From Eggerthellaceae bacterium (GTDB lineage: Bacteria; Actinomycetota; Coriobacteriia; Coriobacteriales; Eggerthellaceae): a stretch of DNA of 7,908 nucleotides. The notes below the pieces were generated by a model. It was given only the letters and a program-made list of their open reading frames with translations, did no database searches and was not told the origin of the DNA. The stretch covers positions 1 through 7,908 of the forward strand of contig CAAEDC010000052.1 of assembly GCA_900754495.1 (NCBI GenBank), in the 5' to 3' direction. The position numbers and the translations under genes are program-made. This document shows positions 1 to 6,486 of this stretch, one piece after another; positions within the stretch are counted from its first letter, which is position 1, and each line of letters starts with the position of its first letter.

Positions 1-1235
1 GTCTCGCCGAAGCGGTCTTTTAGTTTGTCGGTGGCTTTAAGGAGTTTCGTGCGCTTTTCCTCTGACAGCTTTGGCTGATCCGCTGTCAGTGCGTCTTCGG
101 GAAGTTCGAACAGGTGCTCCTGGGTCGCGGGTTCCCGTTCGAAGCCGGAGATGGCGACGCCTACGAGGCGGACGGGGATGCCGGGGCGCCAGATCTCGTC
201 GAGAAGATCGAAAAGGAGGGGCGTGAATGCGAGGTCGTCGTCGGTCTCGGCGTCGAGTCGGCGCTGAGCCGAGCGTACGGAGCGATCGTCGAACCTGAGC
301 TTCAACGTGAGCGTGTGGCCGGCGAGGCCCTTGCGGCGCAACCTCCTGCCAACCTTGGCGGCCATGGCGCTGACCGCAGCCTCGATATCGTCCCGTTCGA
401 CGAGGTCGACCGCGAAGCTCGTCTCGTTGGAGACGGACTTCACCTCGTCGTCTTCTTCCACCGGGGCATCGTCGCCGCCCGACGCGCGGATGTGCATGGT
501 GAGGCCGTTCTTGCCGAACAGCCTCACGAGGCGCTCCTCGCCCGCGTCCGCAAGATCCCCCAGCGTCTCGATGCCTGCTGACTTGAGCTTGCGCTCGGCC
601 GCAGCGCCAATGCCGCTGAGGGTCCTCACCGGAAGCGGAGAGAGGAACTCGCGTTCCGTTCCGGGGAAGACGGCCGTCAAGCCCCGCGGCTTGTCCATAT
701 CCGAAGCGATCTTCGCAACGGTCTTGGACGTGCCGACGCCGACCGAGCACGTGACGCCGAGCTCCTCGACGCGGCGCTGGATGCGCTGGGCTACCAGGAT
801 CGGATGCTCGCGGTTGACCTCGTTGGGGGTGACGTCCAAAAACGCCTCGTCGATGCTCACCTGCTGGACGAACGGCGTCTCCTCGTGGAGGATAGCCATG
901 ATGGCGTTGGACATCTCGCGATAGCGATCGAAACGGCCCTTCGTCCAGATCGCGTCGGGACAGAGACGCTTCGCCTGCGACGAGGGCATAGCGGAGTGAA
1001 CCCCGTATTCGCGCGCCTCGTAGGAAGCGGTGGACACCACTCCCCTCTTGTCGGGATCACCGCCCACGATCACGGGCTTGCCGCGCCAGCCGGGGTGGTC
1101 GAGCTGCTCAACCGACGCGAAGAACGCGTCCAGATCGACGAGCAGGATCGCCCTGCCCTCCCATGCGGGCAGAAGCGCCTCGCCGGCGGGCGCGCCGTCC
1201 TGCGGCTGCGCGGAGATGTCATCGAAATCAGCCAT
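1..1235 (-). CDS. dinB: DNA polymerase IV (Y-family, DinB), 3' end cut by window edge
   Basis: Error-prone translesion DNA polymerase that extends primers past damaged template bases. 411 codons are visible and the frame is still open at base 1, so the C-terminus is missing. The palm begins with LVDLDAFFASVEQ (about 32-44): D34 and the D129/E130 pair of VSIDEAFLDVT are the metal-binding acidic residues, and F39 is the expected steric gate. SVGVGTSKTVAKIASDMDKP (164-183) and the helix-hairpin-helix LPVRTLSGIGAA (202-213) are typical of DinB. The little finger starts near KSVSNETSF (266). QEHLF (372-376) fits a sliding-clamp binding motif. ATG 1235 is the first start after an in-frame TAG (1245-1247), and no other ATG, GTG or TTG lies before the catalytic core. 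The N-terminus is about 26 residues longer than in E. coli DinB. The Shine-Dalgarno is weak, and I see no LexA-type box between this gene and the divergent trpS. Confidence 0.97.
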   Translation of the reverse strand, partial: MADFDDISAQPQDGAPAGEALLPAWEGRAILLVDLDAFFASVEQLDHPGWRGKPVIVGGDPDKRGVVSTASYEAREYGVHSAMPSSQAKRLCPDAIWTKGRFDRYREMSNAIMAILHEETPFVQQVSIDEAFLDVTPNEVNREHPILVAQRIQRRVEELGVTCSVGVGTSKTVAKIASDMDKPRGLTAVFPGTEREFLSPLPVRTLSGIGAAAERKLKSAGIETLGDLADAGEERLVRLFGKNGLTMHIRASGGDDAPVEEDDEVKSVSNETSFAVDLVERDDIEAAVSAMAAKVGRRLRRKGLAGHTLTLKLRFDDRSVRSAQRRLDAETDDDLAFTPLLFDLLDEIWRPGIPVRLVGVAISGFEREPATQEHLFELPEDALTADQPKLSEEKRTKLLKATDKLKDRFGE

Positions 1236-1273
1236 GGGCCAAGTCTACCATGGGCGCACGTCCGATTAGAGGC

Positions 1274-1295
1274 TATACTGATAGGCGCTGCGCCT
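1274..1295 (+). promoter_or_regulatory. Candidate trpS -10 element with palindrome at the start site
   Basis: TATACT (1274-1279) matches the sigma-A -10 consensus at 5 of 6 positions and lies 58 bp before the trpS ATG. No convincing -35 is visible 16-18 bp upstream. Immediately downstream is a 13-bp palindrome, AGGCGC-t-GCGCCT (1283-1295), which would cover the expected +1 near 1286. It could be an operator or a short 5' hairpin; that is inference. A weak start-proximal purine run (1323-1330) is the only ribosome-binding candidate for trpS. Confidence 0.4.
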
Positions 1296-1337
1296 CGGCG
1301 CGGCGAGTAATTCCACCCGATCGAAAGAGATCCAGGC

Positions 1338-2384
1338 ATGAGCATCGACAGCTTTGAGGCAAGCCGCAAGCGCTCCAACGAGATCATCGCGGATTTGCCC
1401 GTCCATCCCGATAAGTACCTTATGCTGACGGGCGACCGTCCCACCGGCAGGCTCCACATGGGCCACTACTTCGGCACCATCAAGGAGCGCGTGGCCCTGC
1501 AGGACATGGGTATCACCACGCGCATCGTCATCGCCGACTACCAGGTGATCACCGACCGCGACACCACCGAGCACATCCAGGACAACGTCTACAACATGGT
1601 CATGGATTACCTGGCCTGTGGGATCGACCCGGAGAAGACCATCATCTTCACCCATTCGGCCATCCCCGCGCTCAACCAGCTCATGCTGCCGTTCCTGTCG
1701 CTGGTCTCCGAAGCCGAGCTCCAGCGCAATCCCACGGTCAAATCCGAGATGGAGGCCTCCGGCCATGCCCTGACCGGCCTTCTGCTCACCTATCCCGTGC
1801 ATCAGGCGTGCGACATCCTGTTCTGCAAGGGTAACATCGTCCCCGTCGGCAAGGACCAGCTGCCGCACATCGAGCAGACGCGCCAGATCGCCCGCCGCTT
1901 CAACGAGCGCTACGCGCACGTGTTCCCCGAGCCCGAGGGCGTACTGAACAGCGCGCCGGAGATCCCCGGCCTCGACGGCCGCAAGATGTCCAAGAGCTAC
2001 GGCAACGCGATCAGCCTCTGCCTCACTGAGGAGGAGACGGCAAAGCTCATCAAGAAGTCCAAGACCGACTCCGAGCGCACGATCACGTTCGACAAGGAGA
2101 ACCGCCCCGGCGTCTCCGCGCTGCTCACGACAGCAGCGCTGTGCACCGGCCGCTCCGAGGTCGAGATCGCCGAGGAGATCGGCGATGCAGGCGCCGGCGC
2201 ACTCAAGAAATACGTGACCGAGAGCGTCAACGGCTACCTCGCCCCCATCCGCGAGCGCCGTCGCGGGTTCGAAAAGGACCTCGACTACATCAAGGACATC
2301 CTGCACGAAGGCAATCGCCGCGCCAACGAGATCGCCAACGCGACGCTCGACGAGGTGCGCGAGGCGATGGGCATGGTGTACTAG
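1338..2384 (+). CDS. trpS: Tryptophanyl-tRNA synthetase (class I)
   Basis: Cytoplasmic enzyme that activates tryptophan with ATP and charges tRNA-Trp. 348 residues, a normal length for the family. The Rossmann catalytic core opens with LMLTGDRPTGRLHMGHYFG: the HIGH-type signature is HMGH (40-43). RNPTVKSEM (130-138) and VPVGKDQLPHIEQTR (168-182) are characteristic TrpRS segments. The second signature is an intact KMSKS (216-220) in GLDGRKMSKSYGN. The anticodon-binding helical part follows to residue 348. The 'TGDRPTG..HxGH' form resembles the streptococcal/lactobacillal TrpRS branch rather than the Geobacillus or E. coli form with 'SGIQP.G...GN'; this comparison is from memory. ATG 1338 is used because the homologous core starts near residue 27 and a purine-rich run, GAAAGAGA (1323-1330), lies 7 nt upstream. 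It is transcribed alone, with tRNA genes downstream under their own promoter. Confidence 0.97.
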   Translation: MSIDSFEASRKRSNEIIADLPVHPDKYLMLTGDRPTGRLHMGHYFGTIKERVALQDMGITTRIVIADYQVITDRDTTEHIQDNVYNMVMDYLACGIDPEKTIIFTHSAIPALNQLMLPFLSLVSEAELQRNPTVKSEMEASGHALTGLLLTYPVHQACDILFCKGNIVPVGKDQLPHIEQTRQIARRFNERYAHVFPEPEGVLNSAPEIPGLDGRKMSKSYGNAISLCLTEEETAKLIKKSKTDSERTITFDKENRPGVSALLTTAALCTGRSEVEIAEEIGDAGAGALKKYVTESVNGYLAPIRERRRGFEKDLDYIKDILHEGNRRANEIANATLDEVREAMGMVY

Positions 2385-2402
2385 CCGCCGCCTGACGCAG
2401 CC

Positions 2403-2435
2403 GCAATCGCGATCGTCAAAAAGTAACGCGATTGC
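2403..2435 (+). repeat. Hairpin after trpS (9-bp stem)
   Basis: GCAATCGCG (2403-2411) and CGCGATTGC (2427-2435) are perfect inverted copies separated by an A-rich 15-nt loop. The hairpin begins 18 bp after the trpS stop. What follows on the plus strand is an A run, not a U run, so it is not a canonical intrinsic terminator. It may stabilise the trpS mRNA 3' end or be a protein-binding site upstream of the tRNA promoter. Confidence 0.5.
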
Positions 2436-2447
2436 AAAAAATACGTC

Positions 2448-2475
2448 TTGCGCGCGCAAACGATATCTGTATAAT
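2448..2475 (+). promoter_or_regulatory. Strong sigma-A promoter for the tRNA genes
   Basis: TTGCGC (2448-2453) and a perfect TATAAT (2470-2475) are separated by 16 bp, and transcription would start near 2482, about 26 nt before mature tRNA-Asn. The 9-mer CTTGCGCGC occurs at 2447-2455, overlapping the -35, and again at 2481-2489 over the expected start. Confidence 0.8.
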
Positions 2476-2507
2476 TATCACTTGCGCGCTTCAAAGACGC
2501 GTCACAT

Positions 2508-2582
2508 TCCTCGGTAGCTCAACGGCAGAGCATCCGGCTGTTAACCGGAGGGTTGTAGGTTCGAATCCTACCCGGGGAGCCA
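2508..2582 (+). tRNA. tRNA-Asn (anticodon GTT)
   Basis: A complete 75-nt cloverleaf. The acceptor stem TCCTCGG (2508-2514) pairs with CCGGGGA (2572-2578) with one G-T wobble. The D stem is GCTC/GAGC. The anticodon stem TCCGG/CCGGA encloses loop CTGTTAA, with GTT at 2540-2542. The T arm is GTAGG-TTCGAAT-CCTAC. The discriminator is G2579 and CCA is encoded (2580-2582). It is driven by the promoter at 2448-2475. Confidence 0.97.
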
Positions 2583-2590
2583 TGAATTCG

Positions 2591-2614
2591 AAAGCCCGCG
2601 CAAGCGGGCTTTTT
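2591..2614 (+). terminator. Intrinsic terminator between the two tRNA genes
   Basis: AAAGCCCGC (2591-2599), a GNRA-type loop GCAA (2600-2603) and GCGGGCTTT (2604-2612) form a 9-bp hairpin running into a T run that ends at 2614. It starts 9 nt after the CCA end of tRNA-Asn and ends 8 nt before the next tRNA. No promoter is evident between it and that tRNA. Confidence 0.8.
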
Positions 2615-2621
2615 CGTAGTC

Positions 2622-2696
2622 GGGCCTGTAGCTCAACGGTGGAGCAGGGGACTCATAATCCTTTGGTTGTCGGTTCGAATCCGGCCGGGCCCACCA
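2622..2696 (+). tRNA. tRNA with CAT anticodon: elongator Met or lysidine-type Ile2
   Basis: A complete 75-nt cloverleaf. The acceptor GGGCCTG (2622-2628) pairs with CGGGCCC (2686-2692) with one T-G wobble. The D stem is GCTC/GAGC. The anticodon stem GGGGA/TCCTT carries two G-T wobbles at its outer end, and loop CTCATAA has CAT at 2654-2656. The T arm is GTCGG-TTCGAAT-CCGGC. The discriminator is A2693 and CCA is encoded (2694-2696). The mismatched first acceptor pair typical of initiator tRNA-fMet is absent. Acceptor pairs C4-G69 and C5-G68 are the ones reported to favour recognition by the lysidine synthetase TilS, so tRNA-Ile2 is a serious alternative to Met. Annotation by anticodon alone would call it Met. 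Confidence 0.93.
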
Positions 2697-2950
2697 CTTC
2701 CCTTCTGCTCTCATTTCGGTTCCTGGCGAGCCCGCACTTCGCAATTTACATCGCCACCTGCGGTGATTGCAATTAAGGATCGTATCCATAGACTATGTCC
2801 TATAAGTAATAGACGTAATCCATTACCCCAGGTGAAATGGCGATTCTGTGCCGTTGACCGACAATTAAGGTCAAAGGCTTGCTGCTTAAACCAAATACGA
2901 GTAGATTAGGCGCCGTTGTTTTTTTCACATCGACAAGAGGAGGAATCGAT
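2697..2950 (+). other. AT-richer intergenic region with small inverted repeats
   Basis: No convincing gene is seen here. The stretch is visibly richer in A and T than its surroundings. It contains GCAAT...ATTGC (2741-2745/2766-2770) enclosing CACC-tgc-GGTG; GTAAT-cc-ATTAC (2815-2826); TTGACC-(9 nt)-GGTCAA (2854-2874); and a run of seven T at 2919-2926. A weak promoter for the small gene at 2951 is possible: TTGCTG (2879-2884), 17 bp, TAGATT (2902-2907). No standard terminator follows the CAT tRNA. Confidence 0.6.
2879..2907 (+). promoter_or_regulatory. Weak candidate promoter of the zinc-ribbon gene
   Basis: TTGCTG (2879-2884) and TAGATT (2902-2907) with a 17-bp spacer match the sigma-A consensus only partly. 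The implied 5' leader is about 37 nt and includes a T-rich run before the Shine-Dalgarno. The palindrome TTGACC...GGTCAA lies just upstream and could be an operator, but its left arm also resembles a -35 without a matching -10. Confidence 0.3.
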
Positions 2951-3184
2951 ATGTGCTTTCGTCCTGCTGACGCTGGTGGCGGAGCCCACAAGTGCCCCGA
3001 GTGCGGTAAAACCATCCAGGCCATGGGCGGCATGAAGCTGACCAAGTGCCCGTTCTGCAAGTGCGACCTGACGCCGTACATCAACGGCGAGAAGCCGATC
3101 CCCGGTGCCCCCGCCGCTCCTGGCGCTCCTGCGGCCCCCGGCGCTCCCGCTGCTCCCGGTGCCCCCAAGCCCCCGACCGCGTAA
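2951..3184 (+). CDS. Small zinc-ribbon protein with Pro-Gly-Ala repeat tail (77 aa)
   Basis: A predicted soluble protein of 77 residues with unknown function. The N-terminus MCFRPADAGGG is followed by two zinc knuckles, CPECGK (C15, C18) and CPFCKCD (C33, C36; C38 is extra), which fit a four-cysteine zinc ribbon. A short linker leads to a tail of PGAPAA three times plus PGAP (51-72), then a KPPTA end. There is no signal peptide or membrane segment. ATG 2951 is chosen because AAGAGGAGGAA (2935-2945) is a near-perfect Shine-Dalgarno with 7 nt spacing after AGGAGG. An upstream in-frame extension to 2879 would run through the leader and is unlikely. The gene stands alone between a tRNA and a terminator. 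A nucleic-acid or protein adaptor role is possible from the zinc ribbon, but that is a guess. Confidence 0.85.
   Translation: MCFRPADAGGGAHKCPECGKTIQAMGGMKLTKCPFCKCDLTPYINGEKPIPGAPAAPGAPAAPGAPAAPGAPKPPTA
3101..3172 (+). repeat. 18-bp tandem repeat coding PGAPAA
   Basis: Three full 18-bp units (3101-3154) and a 12-bp partial unit (3155-3166) encode PGAPAA/PGAP. The copies differ only at third codon positions, for example CCC GGT GCC against CCT GGC GCT. This points to an old duplication kept at protein level. Confidence 0.8.
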
Positions 3185-3199
3185 GTCGATTGCACCTTC

Positions 3200-3234
3200 G
3201 AAAGCCCCGTCCCGCACGGGGCTTTCTGCTTCTT
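3200..3234 (+). terminator. Intrinsic terminator of the zinc-ribbon gene
   Basis: GAAAGCCCCGT (3200-3210), loop CCCGC, and ACGGGGCTTTC (3216-3226) form an 11-bp perfect stem that starts 15 nt after the stop codon. It is followed by a T-rich tail, TGCTTCTT. The T run is interrupted, so termination may be partial, and a second hairpin follows. Confidence 0.75.
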
Positions 3235-3248
3235 CAGAGAGCTTACGA

Positions 3249-3304
3249 AAAAGGAGGCAGCCGCCTCATCGCACCTGAAAGCGATGAGGCGGCTGTCTCC
3301 TTTT
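3249..3304. terminator. Long bidirectional terminator between convergent genes
   Basis: A 24-bp stem (3249-3272 with 3281-3304) contains a single G-T pair (3257/3296) and an 8-nt loop. On the plus strand it ends in CTCCTTTTC; on the minus strand it ends in CTCCTTTTTCG. It therefore serves both the zinc-ribbon gene and rlmK, which ends at 3336. The AAGGAGG in its left arm is part of the stem and not a ribosome-binding site. Confidence 0.85.
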
Positions 3305-3335
3305 CACGCGCGGGAACAGCAGACCGCTCTACATC

Positions 3336-4940
3336 CTATCGCGCACGACGCACCAAGTAGCAGTGGTGGATCTTGGGATTGCGCTCAAAGTCGTGCGGGA
3401 TGGTCTCGGCCGTGATGTCCTCGATTTCGACGCCGTACTTCTCCAGCGTCTCGAGATCCGGTTTGAACGAGCGCAGGTTGCAGCTGAACACGGCGACGCC
3501 CTCCTCGGAAAGAAGGCGGGACACCCCGATGAGCAGCTCCGCGTGGTCGCGTTGCACGTCCCAGGTGCGTTTGCCCATGCTCTTGGAGTTCGAGAACGTC
3601 GGCGGATCCACGAAGACGAGATCGAAGCGCATGCCCGCGCGACGAGCCTGCGACACCCACGTCACGGCATCGGCGCGCTCGAAGCGGTCCTCGGGGCCGT
3701 CGAAACCGTTGAGCGCCATATTGCGCCGCGCCCAATCAAGGTACGTCTGGGAGAGATCGACCGTGAGCGTACTCCTCGCGCCGCCAGCGGCCGCGTGCAC
3801 CGATGCGGAGCCCGTGTAAGCGAACAGATTGAGGAACCGCGCGCCGTCGGCCATGTTCCCGACGAGGATGCGGGTGTCGCGATGGTCGAGGAACAAGCCC
3901 GTGTCGAGGTACCCGTTCAGATCGACCTCGAAGGCAAGCCCGTACTCCTCCACCTCGACGATGAAGGGCTCCCTGCCCTCCGATCGGTACTGGCCGCCGC
4001 CCTTCTCGCGCTTGCGCACCTTGCTGAAGGCATGCGCGGGCTTCACGCCGCAAACCACAGGCGCGATAGCGAGCACGTCCTCGAAACGACGCTGCGCGCG
4101 ATCCGGATCGACCGAAGCAGGAGCGGCGTACTCCGCGATATGGAGGAACGTGTCTTCCTCGCCCTCATGGACACCCGTGTAGACGTCGATGGCGACGGAG
4201 AAGTCGGGCAGATCGGCATCGTAGATGCGGTAGCAGGAGATCTCGTTGCGCGCGGCCCACTTCCTGCGCTCCTTGAAGTTCTTGCGCAGACGCGCGGCGA
4301 ACTGATCGGCATGCTCGTCGAGCACAGGAACCTCGATATCGGGTCCCCCGGCGCTGTCCGGGAGCGAGATGAGGCGATAGGAGCGTCCCTCGACGGCCCG
4401 CACATGAGCCTGCGCGGCTTCCGCGTTGGCGAGGTGCGCAGGCGTCTCGAAGCGCCCCCGGCCGATCAAAAGCGAGACCGTCGCCTTCGCGCCGCGCACG
4501 ATGATCTCGATGCGGACATCCGCCGTATGCGCGTCTACGTCCGGACGCGTGCCGCGCGCGTCGCGAACGGCATCGACGATCGCGTCTTTGGCTTTCAGCG
4601 CGATGAACTTGGTGTTGCGCAGCAGCTCGTTTCCGCCCTTCGCGCGCACCGAGAAGGTCGACCCCTCCTTGATGAGCGAGGCCCACGGAAAGGCGCGCAT
4701 GCCGCGGTAGAGCGCGTCGTCGTCGGACGCGTCGATGCGCCCGAGAACCATGGTCAGCCGCGAGACGAACCGCGATTCCAAACAAGCCGCGAGGACGTCC
4801 TTACGCTCAGTGAAGAAGGCGACGCCGCCGGTCAGGGGCCTCACGCGCCGCGCGCCCGCCGTACGCAGGTCATCTGCGACGAGCTGCTCCATGCCCGCGA
4901 GGCAGCTGGCGAAGAACTCGCGCTCATCCGATCTATCCAT
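3336..4940 (-). CDS. rlmK: RlmK-type 23S rRNA methyltransferase with THUMP but no RlmL domain
   Basis: 534 residues. By family, RlmK makes m7G2069 in 23S rRNA, using S-adenosylmethionine during 50S assembly. The N-terminus FFASCLAGMEQL and the segment to about 160 align with the ferredoxin-like/THUMP part of E. coli RlmKL (TFSVRAKG, NTKFIALKAKDAIVDAVRD). A linker (about 161-212) follows, then the RlmK half: RLRKNFKERRKWAARNEISC (218-237), YRIYDADLPDFSVAIDVY, YLDTGLFLDHRDTR (344-357), SAM-binding FLNLFAYTGSASVHAA (369-384), VDLSQTYLDWARRN (394-407), and catalytic-region DPPTFSNSK (445-453). E. coli RlmKL has 702 residues, with a G2445 methyltransferase domain (DPMCGSGT, NPPYGER) between THUMP and RlmK; that domain is absent here. 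ATG 4940 has AAGGAG 4 nt upstream. An ATG at 4973 in the same frame has only GGGAG one base before it, so it is less likely. The gene lies downstream of rpoD on the same strand without a clear promoter. Confidence 0.9.
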   Translation of the reverse strand: MDRSDEREFFASCLAGMEQLVADDLRTAGARRVRPLTGGVAFFTERKDVLAACLESRFVSRLTMVLGRIDASDDDALYRGMRAFPWASLIKEGSTFSVRAKGGNELLRNTKFIALKAKDAIVDAVRDARGTRPDVDAHTADVRIEIIVRGAKATVSLLIGRGRFETPAHLANAEAAQAHVRAVEGRSYRLISLPDSAGGPDIEVPVLDEHADQFAARLRKNFKERRKWAARNEISCYRIYDADLPDFSVAIDVYTGVHEGEEDTFLHIAEYAAPASVDPDRAQRRFEDVLAIAPVVCGVKPAHAFSKVRKREKGGGQYRSEGREPFIVEVEEYGLAFEVDLNGYLDTGLFLDHRDTRILVGNMADGARFLNLFAYTGSASVHAAAGGARSTLTVDLSQTYLDWARRNMALNGFDGPEDRFERADAVTWVSQARRAGMRFDLVFVDPPTFSNSKSMGKRTWDVQRDHAELLIGVSRLLSEEGVAVFSCNLRSFKPDLETLEKYGVEIEDITAETIPHDFERNPKIHHCYLVRRAR

Positions 4941-4989
4941 GTCGCTCCTTACCGCGTTCCGCACACCCACCATGCTCCCACATCAGCGA

Positions 4990-5080
4990 GAAGGGCCCCG
5001 GCGCCGACCTCGTAGCCTCGCGGGGCGCAACGTATTCGCGCTCCCCGCGATCGCCGCGAGATCCGGCGCCAGGGCCCTTC
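4990..5080 (-). repeat. Nested GC-rich inverted repeat between rpoD and rlmK
   Basis: The outer arms 4990-5006 and 5064-5080 (core AAGGGCCC.GGCGCCG) pair over 17 bp with one difference, c4999 against a5071. In minus-strand RNA that position is a G-U pair. Inside, TCGCGGGG (5018-5025) pairs with CCCCGCGA (5043-5050), extended by CGC/GCG around a 9-nt loop. The 8-mer CGCAACGT occurs at 5026-5033 and 5080-5087. No T run follows on either strand, so it is not a standard intrinsic terminator. It lies in the rpoD 3' region and the rlmK leader. It may be a processing or attenuation structure, or a REP-like element. Confidence 0.7.
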
Positions 5081-5121
5081 GCAACGTTCGCTCGTATCGC
5101 CAGCCGAAAAGCGGCGCAACC

Positions 5122-6366
<1,245 letters not shown>

Positions 6367-6431
6367 GTGATCTTCCTTTCGTCGAAAGTGCGACCGGGGC
6401 GAATCGCGCCCATCTGCGCATAAAGATACAG
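6367..6431 (-). promoter_or_regulatory. rpoD 5' leader with hairpin at the ribosome-binding site
   Basis: The leader is about 65 nt. CTTTC-gac-GAAAG (6376-6388 on the minus strand) is a 5-bp hairpin whose 3' arm overlaps the start of the AAAGGAAG Shine-Dalgarno. Upstream, GGGCG-cgatt-CGCCC forms another short hairpin. Modest effects on translation are possible; this is inference. Confidence 0.35.
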
Positions 6432-6437
6432 CAGAGA

Positions 6438-6467
6438 ATTCTACCACAAAGACGGGATATAAGGCAA
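6438..6467 (-). promoter_or_regulatory. Sigma-A promoter of rpoD (extended -10)
   Basis: Read on the minus strand, TTGCCT (6462-6467), an 18-bp spacer and TAGAAT (6438-6443) form a good promoter. TGG directly precedes the -10, giving the extended TGn motif. Transcription would start near 6431. The promoter begins about 20 bp after the stop of the upstream FHA gene. Confidence 0.7.
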
Positions 6468-6486
6468 AACCCGCGCGCAGCCGCGC
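6466..6486 (-). terminator. Weak candidate terminator after the FHA gene
   Basis: On the minus strand, GCGCG-gctg-CGCGC followed by GGG and TTTT comes right after the TGA stop. The stem is only 5 bp and the T run is four, overlapping the rpoD -35. Read-through into rpoD is likely. Confidence 0.3.

Noticed and set aside
1236..1337. Possible SOS (LexA) box upstream of dinB
   Set aside because: Neither a CGAAC-N4-GTTCG-like nor a CTG-N10-CAG-like site of good quality is present in the gap.
1266..2459. A 397-codon open frame on the minus strand across trpS
   Set aside because: It is the mirror of trpS, whose HMGH and KMSKS motifs and start are clear. High GC leaves long open antisense frames.
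2800..3195. Minus-strand frame with Gly-Ala-Pro repeats opposite the small zinc-ribbon gene
   Set aside because: The repeat appearance is the antisense of the PGAPAA codons. It lacks a ribosome-binding site, and the plus-strand gene has a strong one plus paired cysteines.
3251..3257. AAGGAGG resembling a strong Shine-Dalgarno on the plus strand
   Set aside because: It is the left arm of the 24-bp terminator hairpin, and no ATG, GTG or TTG with a sensible frame follows at the right distance.
3363..5015. A 550-codon open frame on the plus strand opposite rlmK
   Set aside because: It is antisense to RlmK, with no ribosome-binding site and no recognisable motif.
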